This document shows positions 31,956 to 40,171 of a stretch of 42,339 nt of DNA, piece after piece. The position numbers were made by a program, and so were the translations under genes. Where the stretch lies: the NCBI GenBank assembly GCA_964628905.1, contig CAZVNS010000017.1:1-42339 (forward strand). Direction: 5' to 3'. Under the pieces are notes generated by a model that was not told the origin of the DNA, searched no databases, and saw nothing but the letters and a program-made list of their open reading frames with translations. Source of the DNA: JAJPXC01 sp964628905. Its GTDB lineage: Bacteria; Bacteroidota; Bacteroidia; Bacteroidales; Muribaculaceae. Positions within the stretch are counted from its first letter, which is position 1. Each line of letters opens with the position of its first letter.

Positions 31956-33836
31956 ATGAAAAAATTTTACACATTAGTCTGTGCAGTTGCTGCTATGGTA
32001 GGCTTCTCTACCCAGTCAGCCTCTGCTGAGAAGGTGCTTGCCAGCGAGTACCAAGCCACTCCGCAAGTTTCCTTGAGTCAATCAATCAAAGATGTTGCCA
32101 CCATCGCAACTGCCTCAACCCAAACTCGTGCCGACGAGGAGGGTGAATGGGTGAAGGTTAGCACCGGTATCTGGTTCGAAGGCCCCATGGCCGCCCGCTA
32201 CACCGATGTTGATGAAGGTCAGTGGGATGTGGACATCTACCAGAACGAGGCTCAGCCCGGCGTGATCCGCCTCAACCCCTACGGCGAAGGCACTCCTCTG
32301 GCCACGCTTCTTGGCAGCGCCAACACTGTAGACCTTGACATTAATGTTGCTGACCCCACCAAGTGTTACTTCCTCGACTGGGCACCTTGGGGTAACACAA
32401 ACTTTATGATTGGTAGCATTTGCGCTGAGAATGGCTTCAGTGGCGGTGGCTACGGTACGCTTACCGACGGCGTTGTAGAATTTGCTTCCGGCACTTTCTA
32501 CTACTACTACAACAAAAATTATTACAGTCATCCCGGCACCATCAAGATTGTCCTCGACAAGGAGACCTACGTTGACTACTCTCTCACCGCTAATGCTTCA
32601 TTCTGTGGCACTCCTTCTGAGCTTTACATCAACCTCACCAAAGGTGACGGCATCGCTACCGTTAAGGTGATGGCTCTCGAAGGCGAATATCCCATGAATG
32701 ACAACAACGCTCAGGTGATTGCCTCTTCGGGTATCGATTTCACAAGCTATTGCGGCAAAAATGTAACCCTCGGCCTCGACGGCACCAACCAGTTGTGGTC
32801 AGTTCTTTATGTAGGTCTTGACGCCGACGGCGCAATCAAGGCTCAGGGTGCCATCTACCAGTACTCTATCGAGGATGATGCCGCCAATTGGAAATCTCTT
32901 GGCGAGGCTACCTTCACCGAAGGCTTCCTCAGCGAGTTCTTCTCCGACGTTGACAGCGAGACTCTGACTTGCGAAATCGAGGAGAATATCAACACCCCCT
33001 GTTACTACCGTCTCGTTAACCCCTATGCCGGCAGCCAGTTCGCCGCTAACGAGGAGCACAACCACTACCTCTATATCAACGCCACCGATCCCGAAAAGGT
33101 ATATGTTGAGCCTTCAGCAATCGGTGCTTACATCAACAAAAACTTCGGCTATGTAGCCGTACAGAGCTGGGGCTACTACCTCGGCGAAGGTACAACGGCT
33201 GACAACTACAATGTTTGGGGTACAATGGCTGACGGCGTCATCGCCGTGCCCGCATTCCGCATGCAGCTCTCTGCCTACAATGGCGGTGCATACCTCAATA
33301 TCACCAGCCTCCCCGTTACCGAAGAAACCGCTAACCCCTTCAAGGTCGTTTTCCCCGCTCTCGCACCTCCCGAGAATGACATCGAAGGCGTGAGCGAGGA
33401 TGGCGCCGTGGAGCTTAAGGACGGTCAGGAGATCACCCTCACCGCCGGCGAAGGCGAGGACATCTACTTCGCTTGGGAAGAGGTTAAGGCTGAGGAAGAT
33501 TCCCAGGCTCTCGCTGCCCAGAAGCACATGCCCGCCGACGAGGATTTCGTAATCCTCCCCGCCGAGGCTGAGGGCAAAGTGATCTTCGAGGCTGAGAACG
33601 ACGGCGACCAGAAGTACCTCCACTACTACGCTAAGAACCCCACCACCGGTGCCAAGAGCCCCATCACCTCAATCCTGATCACCCGCAACGGTTCAACCGG
33701 CGTGGAGAACGTTAACGCAGCCAGCGAGGCTCCCGTTGAGTACTTCAACCTCCAGGGTATCCGCATCGACAACCCCGCCGACGGTCAGGTAGTGATCCGC
33801 CGCCAGGGCAACACCGTCACCAAGATCGTGAAATGA
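31956..33836 (+). CDS. Secreted protein with a duplicated module and C-terminal sorting tail
   Basis: The function is not recognised. The 626 residues start with a signal peptide (cleavage after SASA, residue 24). Two copies of a ~115-residue module are visible. Copy 1 (about 65-180) has WVKVSTGIWFEG, a DVDEG segment, VIRLNPYG and DPTKCYF; copy 2 (about 312-430) has WKSLGEATFTEG, a DVDSE segment, YYRLVNPYAG and DPEKVYV. An acidic linker (about 470-590) follows. The last ~40 residues (VEYFNLQGIRI, VVIRRQGN, TKIVK) are the tail common on Bacteroidales secreted proteins. It is rich in Asp, Glu, Tyr and aromatic pairs. It has its own promoter and a strong terminator. A surface or substrate-binding role is inferred. 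Confidence 0.65.
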   Translation: MKKFYTLVCAVAAMVGFSTQSASAEKVLASEYQATPQVSLSQSIKDVATIATASTQTRADEEGEWVKVSTGIWFEGPMAARYTDVDEGQWDVDIYQNEAQPGVIRLNPYGEGTPLATLLGSANTVDLDINVADPTKCYFLDWAPWGNTNFMIGSICAENGFSGGGYGTLTDGVVEFASGTFYYYYNKNYYSHPGTIKIVLDKETYVDYSLTANASFCGTPSELYINLTKGDGIATVKVMALEGEYPMNDNNAQVIASSGIDFTSYCGKNVTLGLDGTNQLWSVLYVGLDADGAIKAQGAIYQYSIEDDAANWKSLGEATFTEGFLSEFFSDVDSETLTCEIEENINTPCYYRLVNPYAGSQFAANEEHNHYLYINATDPEKVYVEPSAIGAYINKNFGYVAVQSWGYYLGEGTTADNYNVWGTMADGVIAVPAFRMQLSAYNGGAYLNITSLPVTEETANPFKVVFPALAPPENDIEGVSEDGAVELKDGQEITLTAGEGEDIYFAWEEVKAEEDSQALAAQKHMPADEDFVILPAEAEGKVIFEAENDGDQKYLHYYAKNPTTGAKSPITSILITRNGSTGVENVNAASEAPVEYFNLQGIRIDNPADGQVVIRRQGNTVTKIVK

Positions 33837-33866
33837 ACCACTCTTAGGATTATAAACCCCATACCG

Positions 33867-33899
33867 AAAGCCGGCATCCCGCGTGCCGGCTTTCCTTTT
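33867..33899. terminator. Strong rho-independent terminator
   Basis: AAAGCCGGCA (33867-33876) pairs perfectly with TGCCGGCTTT (33884-33893) around a 7-nt loop, followed by CCTTTT. It ends the secreted-protein gene 30 bp after its stop. Its A-tract arm means it can also terminate minus-strand transcripts from the promoter at 33962. Confidence 0.85.
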
Positions 33900-33954
33900 G
33901 CCATGGGAAGATGTCGTGAAATCTTGGAAGCCCCTGGGACTGTGTCACCGAGCG

Positions 33955-33962
33955 CAAAGATA
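33955..33962 (-). promoter_or_regulatory. Orphan -7 element facing the terminator
   Basis: Minus-strand TATCTTTG (33962 to 33955) sits in CGCTATCTTTGCGC, the same 14-mer as the -7 region of the winged-helix gene at 28705. No protein gene follows on that strand before the terminator at 33899 to 33867, so a short RNA of about 80 nt could be made. The -33 element is imperfectly spaced. Confidence 0.3.
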
Positions 33963-34069
33963 GCGTAATGGACTATATCAAAAATCAACATCTCCATCAT
34001 CTCACAAATACATTTGAGGGTGAGCTGACGATGTTAGGCGTCCCGGCGAATAATTAAATTTAGTTAAAA

Positions 34070-34101
34070 TTTGTGTAGGAGGGGAATTTTGTGTAAATTC
34101 G
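34070..34101 (+). promoter_or_regulatory. Promoter of the glycogen operon
   Basis: TTTG at 34070-34073, a 20-nt spacer and TAAATTCG at 34094-34101 closely match the Bacteroidetes consensus. Transcription from about 34108 gives a 33-nt leader before the ATG at 34141. The rest of 33900-34069 holds only the orphan minus promoter. Confidence 0.6.
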
Positions 34102-34140
34102 TAGGCGTACTTCAATACTAATGTACCCCTACATATCACT

Positions 34141-36108
34141 ATGAGTTACTTAAAGTTTGATAAGAACCTGATGATTAACCTTGAGCAGTCGCTCCCCAAG
34201 GAGATACTGCGCACCAATCAGGCAGGTGCTTATCATTGCACTACGATCGTGGGTTGCAACACCCGCAAGCAGCATGGCTTGTTGGTGATACCCATGCCGG
34301 GGCGCGACTACAGGCCCGCTGTGCTCCTCTCGTCGCTTGACGAGACGGTGATACAGCACGGCGCCCCGTTCAACCTGGGCTTGCACCGCTACCAGGGCGG
34401 CGTCTACAGCCCCAATGGTCACAAGTATATACGCGAGTTTGACTGTGAGAGTGTGCCGCGAACCACCTACCGCGTGGGTGGCGTGATCCTCACCAAGGAG
34501 AAGATCTTCATCTCCAAGGAGAACCGTATCCTCATCCGCTACACGCTCGTTGAGGCCCACTCGCCGACAACCCTCCAGTTCCGCCCGATGCTGGCCTTCC
34601 GCGACTCCAATGAGCTGTGTATCGCCAACGATGCCCTCAACACCGAGTGCCGCGGCGTGCCAAATGGCATCAGCTGCTGCCTGTACGAGGGATATCCGAC
34701 GCTCTACATGCAGCTCAACCGCAAGCCCGAGTGGGTCTATGATCCCCACTGGTACAACGGCCTTGAGTATGTGAAGGATATGGACCGCGGTGTGCCTTAC
34801 GTCGAGGATCTGTGGGTGCCCGGCTACTTCCAGGTGCCGATCAAGAAGGGTGAGTCGATCATCTTCTCGGCCGGTGTCAGCGAGGTGTCGCCCCGATCCC
34901 TTTCGGCTGTGTATCAGCGCGAAATCGAGGGTCGCACATGCCGCACCAGCTTCTACAACTGCCTGAAGAACGCCGCCAAGCAGTTCTACTACTCGGCCCC
35001 CGACGGCAACGAGTACATGCTATCTGGCTACCCCTGGGGCAAGGTGTTGGCCCGCAACACCTTCATGTCGCTACCGGGCAACACCTTGGCGATACATCAC
35101 CGTCAGGATTTCGAAAACATATTCGGCACCGCCATCGCCGCCCTCCGTCGCTACATGGCTACCGGCGAGGTGTCCGACATGATTCACGGCATCGACCTCC
35201 CCGACATACCACTGTGGGCGGTGTGGGCTGTGCAGCAGTTCGCCAAGTCGGAAGGGAAGGACGACGCCCGCCGGCTCTATCTCGACACAGTGGCCGACAT
35301 CCTCGATTGGATCATCGATGACGGTCACCCCAACCTGAGGCTCACCGCCGAAGGGCTGCTCGAGACCGAAGGAGTCTCGTCGCCCGTGTCGTGGATGAAC
35401 TCCGTGCTCGACGGCCGCCCGGTATTGCCCCGCACAGGCAAGCTCGTAGAATTCAACGCACTGTGGTACAATGCACTGCGCTTCGCAGTCGACCTCGCCG
35501 AGGGGCGTGACGACATGGCCGAGCGCGATGCTCGTTGGACCGCCACAGCCGACGAGATGAAGGAGCCGTTTGTGGCCACCTTCCTCAACGAGTCGGGTTA
35601 CCTCTACGATTACGTCAACGGCAACTACAACGACCTGCAGGTGCGCCCCAACATGGCTATCGCCATCGGCCTTGACTACTCGCCGCTCGACCGCCGTCAG
35701 CGCAAAGTGGTGCTTGACGTGGTTACCCGCGAGCTACTAACTCCCAAGGGATTGCGCACACTTTCGCCCAAGAGCTACGGCTATCGCCCGGCCTATGTGG
35801 GCTCACCCAGCGAACGCGAGGAGGCCCTGCATCAAGGTCCCGCACGCCCATGGCTGATGGGCTTCTACGCCGAGGCCTACTTGCGCGTGTTCGGCATGAG
35901 CGGTGTGGGTTACATCGACCGCATGCTCATCGGCTTCGAGGATGACATGTCGCAAGGATGCATCGGCTCGCTGTCGCAGCTCTACGACGGTAACCCCCCA
36001 TACGCAGGACGCGGTGCCATCTCCCACGCCACCAATGTGGCCGAAGTGATCCGCACACTCCGCACACTTAAACGTTTTGACCAACCCGTAACTCCCGATC
36101 GACAATGA
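34141..36108 (+). CDS. Bacterial glycogen debranching enzyme (amylo-alpha-1,6-glucosidase, GH133)
   Basis: The 655-residue protein has the Bacteroidetes GDE layout. The N-terminal beta-rich domain (about 1-270) has LPKEILRTNQAGAYHCTTIVGCNTRKQHGLLV near its start. The C-terminal (alpha/alpha)6 barrel has GYPWGKVLARNTFMSLPG, WMNSVLDGRPVLPRTGK, VEFNALWYNALRFA and RPAYVGSPSEREEALHQG. It removes alpha-1,6-linked glucose stubs from glycogen. The start 4 bp before its own end belongs to the next gene (ATGA overlap), so all three glycogen genes are one translational unit. It is cytoplasmic with no signal peptide. Confidence in the family is high. Confidence 0.9.
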   Translation: MSYLKFDKNLMINLEQSLPKEILRTNQAGAYHCTTIVGCNTRKQHGLLVIPMPGRDYRPAVLLSSLDETVIQHGAPFNLGLHRYQGGVYSPNGHKYIREFDCESVPRTTYRVGGVILTKEKIFISKENRILIRYTLVEAHSPTTLQFRPMLAFRDSNELCIANDALNTECRGVPNGISCCLYEGYPTLYMQLNRKPEWVYDPHWYNGLEYVKDMDRGVPYVEDLWVPGYFQVPIKKGESIIFSAGVSEVSPRSLSAVYQREIEGRTCRTSFYNCLKNAAKQFYYSAPDGNEYMLSGYPWGKVLARNTFMSLPGNTLAIHHRQDFENIFGTAIAALRRYMATGEVSDMIHGIDLPDIPLWAVWAVQQFAKSEGKDDARRLYLDTVADILDWIIDDGHPNLRLTAEGLLETEGVSSPVSWMNSVLDGRPVLPRTGKLVEFNALWYNALRFAVDLAEGRDDMAERDARWTATADEMKEPFVATFLNESGYLYDYVNGNYNDLQVRPNMAIAIGLDYSPLDRRQRKVVLDVVTRELLTPKGLRTLSPKSYGYRPAYVGSPSEREEALHQGPARPWLMGFYAEAYLRVFGMSGVGYIDRMLIGFEDDMSQGCIGSLSQLYDGNPPYAGRGAISHATNVAEVIRTLRTLKRFDQPVTPDRQ

Positions 36109-37364
36109 AAGCATTAATGTTTGGGTGGGAGTTCCCCCCTCATATCCTTGGCGGACTGGGCACTGCCAGCTATGGCCTGACCCGGGGCATGGCGTCGCAT
36201 CCCGGCATGGACATCACCTTTGTCATACCCAAGCCATGGGGCGACGAGGACCGCTCGTTCGCTCAGATCATAGGCGCCTCGCAGGTGCCCGTGGCATGGC
36301 GCGACGTCAACCGTGAGCATGTGGAGTCGCGCATCGGCAAGCTGATGGACCCCGACCTCTACTTCCGCCTCCGCGACCATATCTACGCCGACTTCAACTA
36401 TATGGCTACCAATGACCTGGGATGTATCGAGTTCTCAGGTCGCTACCCTGACAACCTGCTGGAGGAGATCAACAACTACTCCATCATGGCCGGCGTGGTG
36501 GCCCGTACCCTTGACTTCGACATCATCCACTCACACGACTGGCTCACTTACCCCGCCGGCATCCACGCTAAACAGGTCACGGGCAAACCGTTGGTAATCC
36601 ACGTGCACGCCACCGACTTCGACCGTTCGCGCGGCAACGTCAACCCCACGGTGTTTGGCATCGAGCTTGACGGTATGCACCACGCCGACCACATCATCAC
36701 CGTGAGCAACCTCACCCGTCAGACCGTGATCGAGAAGTATGGCATCGACCCCTCGAAGGTCACCACCGTGCACAACGCTGTGATACCACTCAGCCCCGAG
36801 CTGATCAACATCGACGCTCCCCGCTCAAAGGACAAGATTGTGACCTTCCTGGGCCGTATCACCATGCAGAAGGGCCCCGAATACTTCGTCGAGGCGGCTG
36901 TTAAGGTGTTGAAAAACAATCATAACGTACGCTTCGTGATGGCCGGTTCGGGCGATATGATGGACAAGATGATACGCTTGGTCGCCGAGCGCGGCATCGC
37001 CGACCGCTTCCACTTCCCCGGCTTCCAGAAGGGTGCCGAGGTCTACCGAATGCTCAAAGCGTCGGATGTCTACGTAATGCCTTCGGTGTCAGAACCCTTC
37101 GGTATCTCCCCCTTGGAGGCGATGCAGATGGGCGTGCCATCGATCATCTCAAAGCAGAGCGGTTGTGCCGAGATCCTCGACAATGTGATCAAAACCGACT
37201 ATTGGGACATCGACGCGATGGCCGATGCCATCAACGCCCTCGTAAGTTATCCCGCACTCCATAAGCAACTTAAAGAGGACGGCTTGGCTGAGGTCAACCA
37301 GATCACCTGGGACAAGGCCGGCGCCAAGGTCATCGACATATATAATAAGGTAATCAACAAATAA
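36105..37364 (+). CDS. GT4/GT5-like glycosyltransferase of the glycogen operon (glycogen synthase-like)
   Basis: The 419-residue GT-B enzyme starts MKALMFGWEFPPHILGGLGT, where the Gly-Gly-Leu-Gly loop binds the donor diphosphate. It has DFDIIHSHDWLTYPAG in the middle, VTFLGRITMQKGPEYFVEAA opening the C-terminal domain, and SEPFGISPLEAMQMGVPSI as the E-x7-E donor-ribose site. In Bacteroidetes this gene sits between the debranching enzyme and GH57 and is proposed to use ADP- or UDP-glucose to extend alpha-1,4-glucan. It overlaps the previous gene by 4 bp, and GH57 follows after 12 bp. Donor specificity is not shown by the sequence. Confidence 0.85.
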   Translation: MKALMFGWEFPPHILGGLGTASYGLTRGMASHPGMDITFVIPKPWGDEDRSFAQIIGASQVPVAWRDVNREHVESRIGKLMDPDLYFRLRDHIYADFNYMATNDLGCIEFSGRYPDNLLEEINNYSIMAGVVARTLDFDIIHSHDWLTYPAGIHAKQVTGKPLVIHVHATDFDRSRGNVNPTVFGIELDGMHHADHIITVSNLTRQTVIEKYGIDPSKVTTVHNAVIPLSPELINIDAPRSKDKIVTFLGRITMQKGPEYFVEAAVKVLKNNHNVRFVMAGSGDMMDKMIRLVAERGIADRFHFPGFQKGAEVYRMLKASDVYVMPSVSEPFGISPLEAMQMGVPSIISKQSGCAEILDNVIKTDYWDIDAMADAINALVSYPALHKQLKEDGLAEVNQITWDKAGAKVIDIYNKVINK

Positions 37365-37376
37365 TCCCCCCGCAAA

Positions 37377-38759
37377 ATGAAAGCTATAAGTTTTTGCTTC
37401 CAGATACATCAGCCTTTCCGCCTGAAACGTTATCGCTTCTTCGATATCGGCAACGACCATTATTATTACGATGACTTCGCCAACGACGATATCATCACCC
37501 GCATAGCCCAGCGCTCATATATCCCCGCAGCCGAAACGTTGCTGCGCATGATTGAGGAGACAAAGGGCAAGTTTAAGTTCGCACTGTCGGTGTCAGGAGT
37601 GGCTCTCGAGCAACTCGAGCAGTATGTGCCCGAGTTCATCGACTTGCTCAAGAAGCTCGCCGCCACCGGTTCTGTGGAGTTCCTCGGCGAAACCTACGCC
37701 CACTCGCTCGCCTCGCTCAACGATGTTGAGGAATTCCGCGAACAGGCCCAGGTGCACGACCGCAAGATTGAGGAACTCTTCGGCCAGAAGCCTAAAGTGT
37801 TCCGCAACACCGAGTTGATTTACTCCGACGACATCGCACCCCAGGTACTCGCCATAGGCTACAAGGGCATCATCACCGAGGGCGCCAAGCACATCCTCGG
37901 CTGGAAGTCGCCCAACTATGTCTACTCGGCCGCCACAGCCCCCAAGCTCAAGGTGCTGTTGCGCAACTCCAAGCTCAGCAACGACATATCGTTCAACTTC
38001 GGCAACCCCGACTGGGCTGAATACCCCCTGACCGCAGATAAGTTTATCGACTGGATCGCCCAGACACCCCAGGAGGAGCAGATTATCAACCTCGGCATGA
38101 ACCTTGAGATACTCGGCGATTTGAAGCCACGCGAAACCGGCATCTTCCAGTTCTTTGAGGCCCTTCCCCGCTTCGCTGCCGAGCGCGGCATCGAGTTCTG
38201 GACTCCCACCGAAGCCATTAAGAAGCTCAAACCCGTGGGCGAACTGTCAGTGATGCACCCCATCTCGTGGGCCGACGAAGCCCGCGACACCTCAGCATGG
38301 CTTGGCAACGCCCTCCAGAATGAGGCCTTCAACAAGCTATATTCTGTGGCAGAGCGCGTGCGCCTGTGCGACGACCGCCGTCTGAAGCAGGACTGGTGGT
38401 ATCTCCAGGCCGCCGACCACCTCTTCTATATGTCGACAAAACGCATGAACGATGGCGCAGCCCATGGCCACTTCTCACCCTACGGCACTCCGTTTGAGGC
38501 GTTTACCAACTATATGAACGTGTTGGCCGACTTCATCGTACGCGTCGAGGAACAGTACCCGCTGTCGATTGAGAATGAGGAGCTTAACGCCCTGCTCACC
38601 ACTATCCGCAACCAGGCACGCGAAATCGAGTCGCTCAACAAGGAGGTAACCTCTATGCGACTCAACATCGAGCACCTCGGCGAGGAGGACAAGGCCAAAG
38701 AACCTAAGTCTACCGAGCCTAAGTCCAAAGCCCCCAAAAAGTCTGCATCCAAAAAGTGA
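37377..38759 (+). CDS. GH57 family alpha-glucan-active enzyme
   Basis: The 460-residue protein begins AISFCFQIHQPFRLKRY, the GH57 region-1 His-Gln-Pro motif, has SVEFLGETYAHS (region 2), and FRNTELIYSDDIAP around Glu146 as the probable nucleophile (region 3). The fold should be a (beta/alpha)7 barrel. The last ~60 residues include a coiled-coil-like helix (about 400-437: LLTTIRNQAREIESLNKEV) and a Lys/Ser/Pro tail rich in lysine repeats. It acts on alpha-1,4- or 1,6-glucans as amylase, branching enzyme or glucanotransferase; which activity cannot be read here. It is the third gene of the glycogen operon. It lacks a signal peptide, so it is cytoplasmic. Confidence 0.85.
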   Translation: MKAISFCFQIHQPFRLKRYRFFDIGNDHYYYDDFANDDIITRIAQRSYIPAAETLLRMIEETKGKFKFALSVSGVALEQLEQYVPEFIDLLKKLAATGSVEFLGETYAHSLASLNDVEEFREQAQVHDRKIEELFGQKPKVFRNTELIYSDDIAPQVLAIGYKGIITEGAKHILGWKSPNYVYSAATAPKLKVLLRNSKLSNDISFNFGNPDWAEYPLTADKFIDWIAQTPQEEQIINLGMNLEILGDLKPRETGIFQFFEALPRFAAERGIEFWTPTEAIKKLKPVGELSVMHPISWADEARDTSAWLGNALQNEAFNKLYSVAERVRLCDDRRLKQDWWYLQAADHLFYMSTKRMNDGAAHGHFSPYGTPFEAFTNYMNVLADFIVRVEEQYPLSIENEELNALLTTIRNQAREIESLNKEVTSMRLNIEHLGEEDKAKEPKSTEPKSKAPKKSASKK

Positions 38760-38796
38760 TTAAAGTATAATACATCGTAAACTAAGGACTACGCCC

Positions 38797-38827
38797 ACAA
38801 GTAGGGTCGCACCCTGGTGCCTCCGCG
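38797..38827 (+). repeat. Dispersed palindromic repeat, copy 1
   Basis: It begins ACAAGTAGGGTCGC and contains the palindrome GCACCCTGGTGC at 38809-38820. It shares the ACAAGTAGGGTCGC and CCTGG parts with two copies at 39530-39597, but has A/T swapped to T/A symmetrically in the arms. Confidence 0.7.
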
Positions 38828-38836
38828 ATAATATTT

Positions 38837-38863
38837 GAGACGCATCGCACAGGTGTGGGTCTC
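38837..38863 (+). terminator. Hairpin between GH57 and ferritin genes
   Basis: GAGAC (38837-38841) pairs with GTCTC (38859-38863) and an inner CACA pairs with TGTG. The stem is interrupted and no T-run follows, so it may be a terminator or ferritin-leader structure. Confidence 0.3.
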
Positions 38864-38924
38864 TAATAATGGTTACTCCATAGTATAATTTCTCCATTTT
38901 TATTAACCATAAATTCAATCAATT

Positions 38925-39446
38925 ATGCTTTCTAAAAAACTTGAAGCAGCGCTCAATAATCAAGTCAACGCTGAACTCTGGTCGGCCTATCTATATCTGT
39001 CGATGGGCATGAATTTCGAAAAAGCCGGCTTCTCCGGCGTTGCCAACTGGTTTAAAATCCAGTTTAAGGAGGAGCAGGCTCATGCTGAGATTTTTATGAA
39101 CTATATCAACCAGCGCGGCGGCCGCGTGCTGCTGATGCCTATCGCTGAGGTGCCTACCGAGTGGGCTACACCCCTCGACGCATTCAAGGCCACACTGGAG
39201 CACGAGCGTAAGGTGACCGCCATGATCAACGCTCTCTACGCCCAGGCCGAGGCTGACCATGACTACGCGTCGCGCGAGAAACTCAACTGGTTTGTGTCAG
39301 AGCAAGTTGAGGAGGAGGAGACTGCCCAACAGCTTATCGATAAGTTCACACTCATCGGCGACAACGGCATGGGCCTGTACAACCTCGACCAGGAGCTCGC
39401 CGCCCGCACCTACACCGCCCCCGCCCCCCTCGCAGGCAAGGAATAA
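38925..39446 (+). CDS. ftnA: Ferritin
   Basis: The 173-residue four-helix-bundle protein has every ferroxidase ligand of bacterial ferritins: Glu17 (NAELW), Glu50 and His53 (KEEQAHAE), Glu94 (EHERK), Gln127 and Glu130 (SEQVEEEE). It oxidises Fe2+ and stores Fe3+ in a 24-mer in the cytoplasm. It stands alone between the glycogen operon and a strong hairpin. No clear -7 box was found, and the AT-rich leader (38865-38924) has no Shine-Dalgarno sequence. With the imelysin operon, Tpx and the hemerythrin-like gene, the window has several iron or oxidative-stress genes, though not adjacent. Confidence 0.95.
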   Translation: MLSKKLEAALNNQVNAELWSAYLYLSMGMNFEKAGFSGVANWFKIQFKEEQAHAEIFMNYINQRGGRVLLMPIAEVPTEWATPLDAFKATLEHERKVTAMINALYAQAEADHDYASREKLNWFVSEQVEEEETAQQLIDKFTLIGDNGMGLYNLDQELAARTYTAPAPLAGKE

Positions 39447-39469
39447 ATTTTCGGTTTATCCATAAGAAG

Positions 39470-39506
39470 AGCTGCGCCACATCCCGCTAAGGGCTGTGGC
39501 GCAGCT
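39470..39506. terminator. Terminator hairpin after ferritin
   Basis: A perfect 12-bp stem, AGCTGCGCCACA (39470-39481) with TGTGGCGCAGCT (39495-39506), and a 13-nt loop end the ferritin gene 23 bp after its stop. The following bases are only weakly T-rich. It may also serve the convergent carbonic anhydrase-like gene. Confidence 0.7.
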
Positions 39507-39529
39507 GCTTATGTCAGTGATTGCGATAG

Positions 39530-39557
39530 CAAGTAGGTTCGCTCCCTGGAGCGTCTG
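39530..39557 (+). repeat. Dispersed palindromic repeat, copy 2
   Basis: CAAGTAGGTTCGCTCCCTGG and following bases contain the palindrome GCTCCCTGGAGC (39541-39552). It sits between convergent genes, 11 bp before copy 3. Confidence 0.7.
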
Positions 39558-39568
39558 CAAAAACGCCT

Positions 39569-39597
39569 ACAAGTAGGGTCGCTCCCTGGAGCGTCCG
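39569..39597 (+). repeat. Dispersed palindromic repeat, copy 3
   Basis: ACAAGTAGGGTCGCTCCCTG and following bases contain the same palindrome GCTCCCTGGAGC (39581-39592). It differs from copy 2 by single bases outside the palindrome, forming a close tandem pair with a ~39-bp period. Confidence 0.7.
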
Positions 39598-39628
39598 AAT
39601 CAACATCACATGGACGGTCCGCCTCGCG

Positions 39629-40165
39629 TTAGGGTTGGCAGGGGCGTTCGGGGTCGGTGTACCAGGTGGAGTACATCAGATAGTTGCGGGCGATCTTCTT
39701 GTTCATCTCCGCGGCTTTCTCCGGTTCCACCATCTTGATGAACTTGGCGGGGGCGCCTCCCCACAGCTCATTGGGACCGATTTTGGTGCGGGAGAGCACT
39801 ACTGAGCCGGCGGCCACGAGGGCTCCCTCGCCCACTTCGGCGTCGTCCATCACCACGGCGCCCATGCCTATGAGCGCGAGGTCGCGAATCTTGCAGCCGT
39901 GGAGTGTGACGTTGTGGCCTATCGACACGTCGTTGCCGATCTCGATGGTCGACTTCTGGTAGAGGGTGTGGAGCACCGAGCCGTCCTGTATGTTGACACG
40001 GTCGCCGATGGTGATAGTGTTGACATCGCCGCGGAGCACGGTGTTGAACCATATCGAGCACTCGCTGCCTACGGTGATGTCGCCGATGATTGTGGCGTTC
40101 TCGGCAAGGAATGTCCCTTCGCCGATTTTTGGGGCATACCCCCTTACGGGTATTATAAGAGCCAT
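39629..40165 (-). CDS. Gamma-carbonic anhydrase-like hexapeptide-repeat protein
   Basis: The 178-residue left-handed beta-helix protein has hexapeptide repeats from about residue 20 to 130 (TIIGDITVGSECSIWFNTVLRGD) and three metal-binding His: one in SVLHTLY and two in IGHNVTLHG. A C-terminal helix (EPEKAAEMNKKIARNY) closes the trimer. Members of this YrdA/PaaY-like group bind Zn or Fe; carbonic anhydrase activity is often unproven and thioesterase-like or other roles are possible. It starts 6 bp after the aminopeptidase P gene, so the two are co-transcribed. It ends toward the palindromic repeats. Confidence 0.85.
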   Translation of the reverse strand: MALIIPVRGYAPKIGEGTFLAENATIIGDITVGSECSIWFNTVLRGDVNTITIGDRVNIQDGSVLHTLYQKSTIEIGNDVSIGHNVTLHGCKIRDLALIGMGAVVMDDAEVGEGALVAAGSVVLSRTKIGPNELWGGAPAKFIKMVEPEKAAEMNKKIARNYLMYSTWYTDPERPCQP

Positions 40166-40171
40166 GATTTA

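Noticed and set aside
33785..34000. 71-codon minus-strand frame near the orphan promoter
   Set aside because: It crosses the terminator hairpin and the end of the secreted-protein gene, and its start lies upstream of the candidate promoter. No motif was seen.
38797..39597. Short CRISPR array
   Set aside because: Only three repeats, one about 730 bp away, with no regular spacers and no cas genes. They are palindromic dispersed elements.
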